A stretch of 51,864 bases of DNA from an uncultured Bacteroidales bacterium (lineage in GTDB: Bacteria > Bacteroidota > Bacteroidia > Bacteroidales > Muribaculaceae): the NCBI GenBank assembly GCA_902776955.1, contig CACYSG010000022.1:1-51864 (forward strand), written 5' to 3'. Shown here one piece after another: positions 14,406 through 21,913 of the stretch (position 1 is the first letter of the stretch; every line of letters begins with the position of its first letter). The translations under genes were made by a program, and so were the position numbers. The notes below the pieces were generated by a model. The model saw only the letters and a program-made list of their open reading frames with translations. It searched no databases and was not told the DNA's origin.

Positions 14406-14976
14406 CTCAACAGGGGAATGTGCAGAATTTGCTAATTAACCCAATAAACGATAAACAACTTAATTACGTAAATCGTTGAAAATTTAACATTCTAATAAAC
14501 TATATCAATATTTTTTTTGTGTGGCGTAACCGGTGCAAAGCTTAGTGGCCGAAACCTTTATGGGATATTCAGTTAATTGCCGTTGAACATATACGCCAGC
14601 ATATCGTCGGGAAACGTTTAGGTCGGGCATGATGAACATAACACCTGTCTCGCCATCGGGAGACTGCAAAGGAGGTAGCCCTTCCTTCCTCGAAAGAAAT
14701 GGAATGCATCCTTCTAGTAACTTCCTTCAACGGTAGTTGCCACGGATGTGTCCGAGTTCGCTCAAAGCAAAGCTCACATGGTTTTTCACATAATCGAACT
14801 CTGTAAAGCTAAGAGCTGGCCGTATGATAATCTTTGTATCCTCACGCACATTACAAAATATCCCCCGATACCGCCCATGATGAGCCGTTCGGAGGATTAT
14901 TGCGAAGTAAAAAATAATCTATCAATTTAACAAACTGACAGTTAACTATTTCTAAGTATGCCAATCTAGTCGATGC
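14406..14976. other. Gene-poor stretch with coding-like debris on both strands
   Basis: No convincing complete gene. Around 14510-14730 the minus strand stays open for about 73 codons (a piece reads LPPLQSPDGETGVMFIMP, then DLNVSRRYAGVYVQRQL) without a start codon. The + strand has an overlapping short ORF from about 14629 (MMNITPVSPSGDCKGG). This may be the remnant of one gene; the coding strand cannot be decided by eye. Confidence 0.3.
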
Positions 14977-16779
14977 TTACTTTCTGCCTCTTCTTGAAGT
15001 GTTCTCAACATTAATGAATCCACACTCTTGGAGAATCTCAATAGCTTCTTTAAATTGCTGGTAAGAACGTTTGTTTGGATTCTTATAGTACTCTTCCAAT
15101 TCAATGTGTTTTGCTGACGGAAGATATGGATGGTTTCCGTCTTCGTCTTCAAACAGTTCTCCAAACTTGCCTAAGCCTTCGGTACCTGAGTTTCGATATG
15201 TGAAAAGACAACGGGCGATATATCCAAGCAGTCTATCCACTCCTTTCCAGCATATAGTTTGATCTTTGCTATAAAGCTCACCAAGCCCTGTGAATCGATA
15301 GAGGAATAACTCTTTATCGGTGTTATCATCAATATAATCTCTCTCAATCAGAATGCAATATAACTTTTCAAGACATTCACGACGTCTTGAGACTCTTTCT
15401 GATTCAGGACCTGGAATTTTCTTGTCATGTACTCTGATATACAAAAAATCAGTATTATTAGAATTAGCATTTTTGGTCTCATCATTTGTAGTGGTACCAC
15501 CTATTGAAACGGACTCATTAATGCCAGGTTTTTCAACAGTATCATTACTAACGGGAGCAGAGTCTTTCAAAAAATACTTTGTGGTAAAATCTTCAACAAG
15601 TTTATTGAAGATCGTATTGTAGTGAGTTCGCTCTAGCAACCAGTTAATCGTAGCTCTTCTTTCATCAGAAAGAATATCATGAACTATAGTATAGGCGGCG
15701 GCTAAATGCTCTAGCTCTATTTTAACATGACCCTTTAAAAATGATGCATCAATCTTTTGTTTTGCTAAAGAGGGATTTAATCCAGGCACCTTCCACCCCC
15801 GTTTAGCAAGAAATAGAAGAAGAGAATTATTAAGTTCCTCATCTAATTCCTTTTTTCTTTCTACGTATTCCTCATTTCTTCTTCCTGATTGAATCCATCT
15901 TGCAAAATCAATATTGTTATTATTTGAATCAAAATGAGCGAGCCAATCGTCCCCCCATCCCATAAACTTGCAATCTGAGAAGTAATGCTTATTCTGGAAC
16001 AGTTCCTTAAAGTCATCATGAACTACTTTTTGTGCTTTTTCCATTATTGCATCACGGTCCAACAATGGCCATGTTCTCATGCGGAAATTGTTTATTTTAA
16101 TAAATACAGGATCCAATAGGGTAGAATGATAACACAATGTGTGTACATAATTGTAGACTAATACAGCAAAAAATAACGGAGGATAATCTTCACGCTTGAT
16201 TATTTCAATAAAACGATGGTGACTAGTTTCGGAGAAGGCCTTTTCTCTATTAAGAAACTCAATTACGTCTGAAGGAGTGACCCCCGTGGATAAATAACTC
16301 TGAAGTCTTTGGTAATTTCGATCCTTATCGTCTATTAAAATTTCACGAATTTCAATCAGGGTTTTAGTACTAAATCCAAAAAACTCGAACCAAGAAGGTC
16401 TAAAAAGCAGCATGTTATCAGTATCAGCAATGAATTTATGAACATCTTCAAATGTTGCAAAATACTTATTTTTTATAGAATTGAAGTTCCGATTAACAGA
16501 TTCAAAAAAATGAAGAAAACCTTCAAAAATATCGTCAATAAAAGCATGCACTAGTATACGAGAGATTGGATCAAAAATGCCGTAGTGGAAAAAGACATAC
16601 TCACAAAAACACATTACATTATCATCAAGTCTATCCTTATCAGATATGATGCAAGCATTTGATCCCTTAAGCGCGTTTTTATTACGATCTTTAGGATATA
16701 ACAAACGATTAATGCCAGCTTTTATAAACGGTAGGCTTACCAGCTCCTTTTCTATAGCAGCGACAATAGATTGTTCCAT
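14977..16779 (-). CDS. 600-residue protein of unknown function
   Basis: Single long gene, AT-rich, no signal peptide or membrane segments. The N-terminal 400 residues are helical and rich in aromatic residues (VMCFCEYVFFHYGIFDP, DNMLLFRPSWFEFFGF). A Ser/Thr/Asn-rich linker follows at about 415-450, and the C-terminal 150 residues form a separate domain (ECLEKLYCILIERDYID, ICWKGVDRLLGYIARCLF, SYQQFKEAIEILQECGFI). The C-terminal pattern recalls helical domains seen in several uncharacterised Bacteroidota mobile-element proteins, loosely including RteC, but I cannot assign a family. It stands alone with a canonical promoter at 16846-16876. Its place next to a tRNA-like site suggests cargo of an integrated element. 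Confidence 0.75.
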   Translation of the reverse strand: MEQSIVAAIEKELVSLPFIKAGINRLLYPKDRNKNALKGSNACIISDKDRLDDNVMCFCEYVFFHYGIFDPISRILVHAFIDDIFEGFLHFFESVNRNFNSIKNKYFATFEDVHKFIADTDNMLLFRPSWFEFFGFSTKTLIEIREILIDDKDRNYQRLQSYLSTGVTPSDVIEFLNREKAFSETSHHRFIEIIKREDYPPLFFAVLVYNYVHTLCYHSTLLDPVFIKINNFRMRTWPLLDRDAIMEKAQKVVHDDFKELFQNKHYFSDCKFMGWGDDWLAHFDSNNNNIDFARWIQSGRRNEEYVERKKELDEELNNSLLLFLAKRGWKVPGLNPSLAKQKIDASFLKGHVKIELEHLAAAYTIVHDILSDERRATINWLLERTHYNTIFNKLVEDFTTKYFLKDSAPVSNDTVEKPGINESVSIGGTTTNDETKNANSNNTDFLYIRVHDKKIPGPESERVSRRRECLEKLYCILIERDYIDDNTDKELFLYRFTGLGELYSKDQTICWKGVDRLLGYIARCLFTYRNSGTEGLGKFGELFEDEDGNHPYLPSAKHIELEEYYKNPNKRSYQQFKEAIEILQECGFINVENTSRRGRK

Positions 16780-16845
16780 TTGTTTATTATAATTCTGAAG
16801 TTACATTAAATATGGCTTGATGATGACGAAGCGACATATTTCCCG

Positions 16846-16876
16846 CAAATGTATAGAACTTTTTTGAGGTTTGCAA
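16846..16876 (-). promoter_or_regulatory. Promoter of the 600-residue protein gene
   Basis: Minus strand: TTG (16876-16874), 20 nt, TACATTTG (16853-16846). Leader of about 60 nt before the ATG at 16779. Confidence 0.65.
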
Positions 16877-17015
16877 CAATCATTAAATTAGATTTTGTGG
16901 GCTAAATTAGTAAACTCCTGAATTTGTGAGAGGTAGAAGTATTATAAAGTATTATAGTAGTAGTGGCTAGAACGTTTTCTTGTTAAAGTTTACTAAAAAC
17001 TTTGGTAGGCCAGAA

Positions 17016-17040
17016 GGGGGACCCTTTCGGGGGACCCTTT
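17016..17040. repeat. Perfect 12-mer direct repeat near the tRNA-like gene
   Basis: GGGGGACCCTTT occurs at 17016-17027 and 17029-17040, one base apart, just beyond the T-run of the tRNA terminator and at the boundary between AT-rich and GC-rich DNA. It may be part of an element end. Confidence 0.5.
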
Positions 17041-17041
17041 G

Positions 17042-17083
17042 AAAAAAAAGAACGGAAACCCTTGCAAATTAAGGATTTCCGTT
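17042..17083 (-). terminator. Terminator of the tRNA-Ser-like gene
   Basis: Minus-strand stem: AACGGAAA (plus-strand 17051-17058) with TTTCCGTT (17076-17083), one mismatch, then CCTT/AAGG; followed by eight T on the minus strand (17049-17042). It starts 9 bp beyond the tRNA-like 3' end. Confidence 0.75.
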
Positions 17084-17092
17084 TCACGGTTG

Positions 17093-17155
17093 CGGAGAGG
17101 ACAAGATTCGAACTTGCGGTAGAGTTACCCCTACGGCAGTTTCACCCACCTCTCC
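17093..17155 (-). tRNA. tRNA-Ser-like gene lacking D arm and anticodon arm
   Basis: On the minus strand a 7-bp acceptor stem GGAGAGG (17155-17149)/CCTCTCC (17100-17094) with G discriminator, a serine-type long variable arm GTAGGG-GTAA-CTCTAC, and a normal T arm (CAAG-TTCGAAT-CTTG) are all present. Between GGTGA and AACTG about 24 nt are missing; an intact Bacteroidota tRNA-Ser has the D arm and the 5' half of the anticodon arm plus the anticodon there. AACTG fits the 3' side of a GCT anticodon stem. Total length is 63 nt instead of about 87. No CCA is encoded, as is usual in the phylum. A canonical promoter (17189-17218) and a terminator are intact. Either a recent internal deletion in a tRNA gene or a small transcribed tRNA mimic. 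As it stands it cannot decode. Confidence 0.75.
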
Positions 17156-17188
17156 GAAAGCTAGCTGAAGTATTTTCAATAGCGACTG

Positions 17189-17218
17189 CAAAGGTACTGC
17201 TTTTTTTTATACCTGCAA
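17189..17218 (-). promoter_or_regulatory. Promoter of the tRNA-Ser-like gene
   Basis: Minus strand: TTG (17218-17216), exactly 19 nt, TACCTTTG (17196-17189). Transcription would start near 17182, about 27 nt before the acceptor stem. Confidence 0.75.
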
Positions 17219-17304
17219 GGTTTTTTGCGATTTTTTTTGAAAAAACATTTTCATGGACATTTTACCGAAGAGTTGCCACTGGGACGTCGGCGGTGCGTAA
17301 CAAA

Positions 17305-17340
17305 ACGTGGGACAAAGCGTTAAATTGCTCTGCCCCACGT
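17305..17340 (-). terminator. Terminator of the ECF S-component gene
   Basis: ACGTGGG (17305-17311) pairs with CCCACGT (17334-17340), with further pairing inside (CAAAGC with GCTCTG, imperfect). It lies 20 bp past the stop at 17361; on the minus strand TTTTG follows. Confidence 0.6.
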
Positions 17341-17360
17341 GTTTTTATATCTTTTAGGGT

Positions 17361-17936
17361 TTACCTCTCCATGAAATGGTAGCGCTCGCGGGGGTTCCAA
17401 TGACGGGTGACGAGCCATATCGAGATGAGGGCGAGCACAAAGGTCAGGGCGAGCATGGTGCTGAGGACGGACATGCTGAGCATACGTCCCTGGGTGGCAT
17501 AGTACACATCCTCGTAGTTGTAGATGTTCATATCGGAGGCGAGCTCAAAGTTGATCCACCAGACGCAGGTCTTGGTGAACGGGATGAACGACATGACTAC
17601 ATAGCTGGCGATGGTGCCCTTGCGGCTGCGGTAATTGCCGAGGAACTTGCGCAACCCCTCGGCGATGAAGCCCAGGACCACGCATCCCAGTGCGAACACG
17701 ATGTGTCCCTGGCCGAAGAGGAAGTTGATCATCAGCAACAACACGGCGCACAGCATGGCGATGCCCGGCAGGGGATAGCGCTCATTGAGCTTGTAATAGG
17801 GCCAAGCGGCCAGGATAGCTGCCGGCACGGCGCTATAGGTCCACAGGTAAGGATGGCTCATTCCCATTCCCTCTACTATGAGGAATGCCAGAACGTAAAG
17901 CATAGCCAAACCGATTAGTTTTATCGCTCGTTGCAT
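17361..17936 (-). CDS. MptD/Trep_Strep-family putative ECF transporter S component
   Basis: 191 residues with five to six membrane helices (starting at about 6-24, 33-46, 58-76, 80-94, 120-131 and 155-175). The segment GHIVFALGCVVLGFIAEGLR, followed by GNYRSRKGTIASYVVMSF, matches the family annotated as MptD or Trep_Strep: substrate-binding membrane proteins of energy-coupling-factor uptake systems. The usual partner genes (EcfT and the two ATPases) are not adjacent, so it would use a shared module encoded elsewhere. The substrate is unknown, probably a small vitamin-like compound. It has a canonical promoter at 17978-18007. Confidence 0.75.
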   Translation of the reverse strand: MQRAIKLIGLAMLYVLAFLIVEGMGMSHPYLWTYSAVPAAILAAWPYYKLNERYPLPGIAMLCAVLLLMINFLFGQGHIVFALGCVVLGFIAEGLRKFLGNYRSRKGTIASYVVMSFIPFTKTCVWWINFELASDMNIYNYEDVYYATQGRMLSMSVLSTMLALTFVLALISIWLVTRHWNPRERYHFMER

Positions 17937-17977
17937 AATTTCGTCGTCAATAAGGGTGAAATAAAAAACTATTGCGG

Positions 17978-18007
17978 CAAAATTACTTAAATTTGCTCGT
18001 TATACAA
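17978..18007 (-). promoter_or_regulatory. Promoter of the ECF S-component gene
   Basis: Minus strand: TTG (18007-18005), exactly 19 nt, TAATTTTG (17985-17978). Leader of about 35 nt. Confidence 0.75.
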
Positions 18008-18132
18008 TAAAAAAAGCAATAAATAATTGGTTTCGGGGTATTTTTAGCAATAAAAGTGGCATGAGACAGGGTTTCACAGGGTCGTCTGCGGCCATGATGA
18101 CCTCGAGAGGGTGATGATTGGAAAAAATGTTG

Positions 18133-18140
18133 TACCTTTG
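18133..18140 (+). promoter_or_regulatory. -7 box directly ahead of the HExxH gene
   Basis: TACCTTTG lies only 5 bp before the GTG start at 18146, so the transcript would begin at or next to the start codon (leaderless), unless translation starts further inside. No TTG at the usual -33 distance. Confidence 0.4.
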
Positions 18141-18145
18141 CGGCA

Positions 18146-18493
18146 GTGAAGATTATCAGGACGACGATATTGCCTTTCAGAGGATTCTCGGCCATCAATC
18201 TGCTCGGTGTGCTGTTTGTGCACCCGGGCGTTTATTTGAGTAATGAGATGATGACCCACGAACGTATCCACACGGCTCAGCAGCGCGAGCTGTTGTTTGT
18301 CTTTTTCTATGTGGTCTACATCGTGGAGTGGCTGGTGCGGCTGCCGATGCGCGGCAACGCCTACTTCAATATCTCGTTTGAGCGCGAGGCCTATGCCAAC
18401 CAGCGCGATCCTGATTACCTGAAGCACCGCCGTCACTACGCGTGGCGCCAGTACATGAAGCAACCAAAACCCTTTCATCATAAGAGACATTAA
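18146..18493 (+). CDS. Small HExxH-motif membrane protein
   Basis: 115 residues starting with GTG. HERIH (HExxH) occurs in NEMMTHERIHTAQQRELL, followed by a likely membrane helix (FVFFYVVYIVEWLV) and a downstream Glu in NISFEREAYANQRD, the arrangement of small zinc-metalloprotease-like proteins widespread in Bacteroidota. The next in-frame Met is 32 residues in and would remove the N-terminal hydrophobic segment, so GTG is preferred. It lies 9 bp ahead of dacB and is probably co-transcribed, which hints at a cell-envelope role. Proteolytic activity is inferred from the motif only. Confidence 0.65.
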   Translation: MKIIRTTILPFRGFSAINLLGVLFVHPGVYLSNEMMTHERIHTAQQRELLFVFFYVVYIVEWLVRLPMRGNAYFNISFEREAYANQRDPDYLKHRRHYAWRQYMKQPKPFHHKRH

Positions 18494-18502
18494 TTATTAA
18501 TA

Positions 18503-19945
18503 ATGAATAGACGCGTTATCATCCTATCTGCCCTGCTGGCGCTAACCGCCGCACTGCGTTTATCGGCCTATACCGCCCAGGAGGCGGTGGACCGTTTTGT
18601 TTCACACAGTTCGCTACGCTATGCCTCGGTGGGCGTTCAGGTGATCGACCTGGACTCGGCCAAATCCATCGCTAGCTACCGCCCCGAGCAGGCCAACATC
18701 ACCGCCTCGACGATGAAGACGGTCGTCTCGTCGGCCGCGCTGGGTCTGCTGGGCCCGCACTTCCGCTTCGAGACGCCGGTATATCTCGACGGCGAGGTTA
18801 AGGACGGCTGTTTCACGGGCACAATCGTTATCCGCGGCCTAGGCGACCCCACGCTGGGCTCGGTGTTCCTGCCCTATCAAGCCAACATCGTCGATGAAAT
18901 CATCTCGGCTCTGCGCACCCGCGGCATCACCGAGGTCAAGGGTGGCATCTATGGCGACGACAGCTACTACACCTTCCCCTACCACCACGGCGAATGGGAT
19001 GTGAACGACCTGGCCTATGGCTACGGCACCGCCGTGCATGCGCTCAACTTCCACGACAACCTGGTGAAGGTGTCATTCACGATGGATGGCAACGGACGCG
19101 TGGCGCGCTCGACGTTCACGCCGTCGGTCCCGGGCCTGAGGATCATCAGCCGTTGCCGCGGCAGCCGCAGCCGCAACTCCATCACGCCCTATCTGGACTA
19201 CAATGTGCCGGCACTCGTGCTCACCGGCGAGACCTCGTCCAAGAGCTACAGCCCCACCTATGCCAACCCCATTCCCGCCCCCATGCTCGTCGACAGCCTG
19301 GAGCGCGCCTTGAAGACCAACGGCATCGGCTACGTCCGCGACATTGACGACGTGGCATCCTATCACGGGAGCGAGCGCACGCTGCTCGTGCTGCACAAGT
19401 CACCCGAGCTGACCGAAATCATCACCTCGTTGCTCGACCGCAGCGACAACATGTTTGCCCACGCGCTGCTGCGCGCCATCGGCGCTCGCGAGTGGGAGAT
19501 GCGGGGACTGGACGTTACGACATCCGACCTCGATTACGTCGGCGTTGACGCCGTCAAGCGATGGCTGGAGCAGCAGGGGGTCAACTCCGAGTCGTTGTTC
19601 ATGCGTGACGGCAGCGGCCTGGCGAGGGGCAACAAGGCTCCGGTGAGTTTCTTCGGCGACATGTTGACGATGATGGCCGACAGGAGGTTTGACGGCGTGC
19701 GCCTGTGCGACCTCATGCCCAAGGCCAACGACCGCGTGGGCAAGACCCTGAAAGAGAATCCGCTGAGCGACAAGATTGTGCTCAAGTCGGGCAGTATGCG
19801 CCACGTGCAGTGCTTCGTGGGCTATTATCCCGCCGAACAGCCCCGCTACGCTTTTGCCGTGCTCGTCAACAATTTCACCTGTTCCCAGGCCAACATCAAG
19901 GAGCAAATCGGCACCTTCCTTTGCAATCTTTTTGAAGGAAAATAG
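18503..19945 (+). CDS. dacB: D-alanyl-D-alanine carboxypeptidase/endopeptidase (PBP4 type, S13)
   Basis: 480 residues with a signal peptide (about 1-22, ending LRLSAYTAQ). The three active-site motifs of class C penicillin-binding proteins are in order: SxxK as STMK (Ser69, Lys72), SxN as SDN in LLDRSDNMFAHALL, and KSG in VLKSGSMRH, which replaces KTG. The motif RDGSGLARGNK is also typical of PBP4. It trims or cleaves peptidoglycan cross-links in the periplasm. Length fits the family. It is probably co-transcribed with the HExxH gene 9 bp upstream. Well supported. Confidence 0.93.
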   Translation: MNRRVIILSALLALTAALRLSAYTAQEAVDRFVSHSSLRYASVGVQVIDLDSAKSIASYRPEQANITASTMKTVVSSAALGLLGPHFRFETPVYLDGEVKDGCFTGTIVIRGLGDPTLGSVFLPYQANIVDEIISALRTRGITEVKGGIYGDDSYYTFPYHHGEWDVNDLAYGYGTAVHALNFHDNLVKVSFTMDGNGRVARSTFTPSVPGLRIISRCRGSRSRNSITPYLDYNVPALVLTGETSSKSYSPTYANPIPAPMLVDSLERALKTNGIGYVRDIDDVASYHGSERTLLVLHKSPELTEIITSLLDRSDNMFAHALLRAIGAREWEMRGLDVTTSDLDYVGVDAVKRWLEQQGVNSESLFMRDGSGLARGNKAPVSFFGDMLTMMADRRFDGVRLCDLMPKANDRVGKTLKENPLSDKIVLKSGSMRHVQCFVGYYPAEQPRYAFAVLVNNFTCSQANIKEQIGTFLCNLFEGK

Positions 19946-19975
19946 TTGGTGTTTCAAAAAAAATGCCTAAACTTG
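19946..19975 (+). promoter_or_regulatory. Promoter for the 20032 gene group
   Basis: TTG (19946-19948) begins right after the dacB stop; exactly 19 nt later lies TAAACTTG (19968-19975), one mismatch from TAnnTTTG. Leader of about 50 nt. Confidence 0.6.
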
Positions 19976-20031
19976 CAGGTTAAAAGTAAAGCAACATCTT
20001 GGTTAATCCAAGCTAAGCAACATAGTAACAG

Positions 20032-21105
20032 ATGATTATGAATATGTCGATAGAGAAAATGCTGTCTCATGTCTATGAGATAGAAGGACTGATGCTCGTC
20101 ACCCGTCGCCTGGGTGAGGAGAACACTCCCGATGTCATCACCAATAAAATCAAGCGCAAGGTGCGCGAGCTGGCCGAAATGTGCGGCGTTGACCTGGTAG
20201 AGCAGGCCCCCAAGGCCGAGCCCGCGGCTGCGGCTCCCCCCCCTGCCCCGGAACAGCCCGCCGAGCCTGAGCCCGCCGAGCCCCAAGAGGAAACTCCCGC
20301 CCCCGTGGAAGCCCCCGAGGAAGAGGAGCACTTGCCCGAGGAGGACTATGACGCCGACGAGACCTGGCAGCATGACAACGGAGAGGAATTCAAGGAGGTT
20401 TTCTCGCTTGACTATCAGGAACCCGAACACCAGCCGGTCATGACCGACAAAGTGCCCGTCGCCGACCGCGAGCCCGATGACGACATCACAGTGGAATTCA
20501 TCGAGGCCCCCGATGAGCCAGACGAGGAACCCCAGGTTGCCGAAGAGCCCCAGGCTACTGAAGAGCCCGCTCCCGTCGAGGAACCCGCTGCCGAGGTGCC
20601 TGTTGCCGAAGAGCCCGCTGCGCCCCAGCAGCCTGCTTCCATCCCGCAGCCCCCGGTATTCCGCATGCCTGTCGACACCAGCGACGAGCCCGTTCCCGAA
20701 CCCGATCCCGCCATCGTTCCCGAGGACGACCGCGAGTTGGAGGACATCACCGTCGAGTTTATCGAGGCTGCCGACGAGGCACTGCCCGAGCCCGAGGACG
20801 AGATGCCCGTTCCCCCTACGCCCACCGAGTTTCCCGAACCCACCGAGCCGTTACGCGTCGACCAGAAGTTGCAACGCCACCTGTCCAAGGACATCCGCAA
20901 GGCCTTCTCGGTCAACGACCGTTTCCGCTTCCAGCGCGAATTGTTCGCCGGCAGCGCCAATGCGATGGACACCGCCATCGAGCACATCGAGGTGATGACG
21001 AGCTACGGCAATGCCGAGCTGTATTTCTTCAGCCAGCTCCACTGGGACCGCGACAATCAGGACGTCCAGGACTTCATGGAAATCGTCCGCAACCATTTCC
21101 AGTAA
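20032..21105 (+). CDS. Pro/Glu-rich linker protein with a conserved C-terminal domain
   Basis: 357 residues. A helical N-terminal head (about 1-55) and a conserved-looking C-terminal domain (about 285-357: LSKDIRKAFSVNDRFRFQRE, then LFAGSANAMDTAIEHI, ending MEIVRNHFQ) are joined by a 220-residue linker rich in Pro, Glu and Ala. Inside the linker, DITVEFIEAPDE and DITVEFIEAADE occur about 90 residues apart, an internal duplication suggesting two binding motifs. The C-terminal domain with RFRFQRELF and FFSQLHWD recurs in Bacteroidales proteins of unknown role. No membrane segment. rsmI follows after 7 bp. A tether or adaptor is a reasonable guess. Confidence 0.7.
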   Translation: MIMNMSIEKMLSHVYEIEGLMLVTRRLGEENTPDVITNKIKRKVRELAEMCGVDLVEQAPKAEPAAAAPPPAPEQPAEPEPAEPQEETPAPVEAPEEEEHLPEEDYDADETWQHDNGEEFKEVFSLDYQEPEHQPVMTDKVPVADREPDDDITVEFIEAPDEPDEEPQVAEEPQATEEPAPVEEPAAEVPVAEEPAAPQQPASIPQPPVFRMPVDTSDEPVPEPDPAIVPEDDRELEDITVEFIEAADEALPEPEDEMPVPPTPTEFPEPTEPLRVDQKLQRHLSKDIRKAFSVNDRFRFQRELFAGSANAMDTAIEHIEVMTSYGNAELYFFSQLHWDRDNQDVQDFMEIVRNHFQ

Positions 21106-21112
21106 TCTCCCG

Positions 21113-21853
21113 ATGCCCGGAAAACTGTACATAGTGCCCACCCCCGTCGGCAATCTCGACGACATGACACCCCGCGGTATCGAGGTGTTGCGCTCGGTCG
21201 ATACCGTGCTGGCCGAGGACACGCGCACCAGCGGCGTGTTGCTCAAGCACTATGACATCTCCACACCCATGCGCAGTCACCACAAGTTCAACGAACATGA
21301 GGCGGTGGCCGCCGTCGCCGACCAGTTAGAAGCCGGTGCGGTGATGGCCTTGATCAGTGATGCCGGCACGCCGGGCATCAGCGACCCCGGATTCCTGCTC
21401 TCGCGGGAATGCAGGCGTCGCGGCATCGAGGTCGAGACCCTGCCCGGAGCCACAGCGTTTGTTCCGGCACTGGTCAACTCGGGATTGCCATGCGACAGGT
21501 TCGTTTTTGAGGGTTTCCTGCCTCAGAAGAAAGGCCGCTCCACCCGCCTCGAGGAACTCAAGTCACAACCCCTGACGATGGTCTTCTATGAATCGCCGAT
21601 GAGGCTGGTCAAGACACTGCAGCAGTTTGTGGACACCTTCGGCGCCGAGCGCGAGGCGAGCGTGGTGCGCGAGATCAGCAAGCTGCACAACACCACCCAC
21701 CACGGCACATTGAGCCAACTGGTGGAACATTTCACCACCAACGCACCACGGGGCGAGATTGTCATCGTGGTGGCCGGATGCCCCGCTCCGGCGACGGTCA
21801 AGGTGGACAAATATGCCAAATTCAAGCAGAAAAAAGCAATAAACACAGAATAG
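21113..21853 (+). CDS. rsmI: 16S rRNA 2'-O-ribose C1402 methyltransferase RsmI
   Basis: 246 residues from ATG 21113 (7 bp after the upstream stop), beginning MPGKLYIVPTPVGNLDDMT, the RsmI signature. The SAM site DAGTPGISDPG is at 83-93, LPGATAFVPALV follows, then FEGFLPQKKGR, FYESPMRLVKTL and GAEREASVVREISKLHN. It transfers a methyl group to the 2'-OH of C1402 in the ribosomal P site, with RsmH methylating N4 of the same base. Bacteroidota versions are shorter than the roughly 285 residues of E. coli because the extra C-terminal domain is absent. Well supported. Confidence 0.93.
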   Translation: MPGKLYIVPTPVGNLDDMTPRGIEVLRSVDTVLAEDTRTSGVLLKHYDISTPMRSHHKFNEHEAVAAVADQLEAGAVMALISDAGTPGISDPGFLLSRECRRRGIEVETLPGATAFVPALVNSGLPCDRFVFEGFLPQKKGRSTRLEELKSQPLTMVFYESPMRLVKTLQQFVDTFGAEREASVVREISKLHNTTHHGTLSQLVEHFTTNAPRGEIVIVVAGCPAPATVKVDKYAKFKQKKAINTE

Positions 21854-21913
21854 AGAATTTTCAAGCACTTTACAGTCATAATAATTAGCAATTAAAACAA
21901 ACATCAATAGGTC

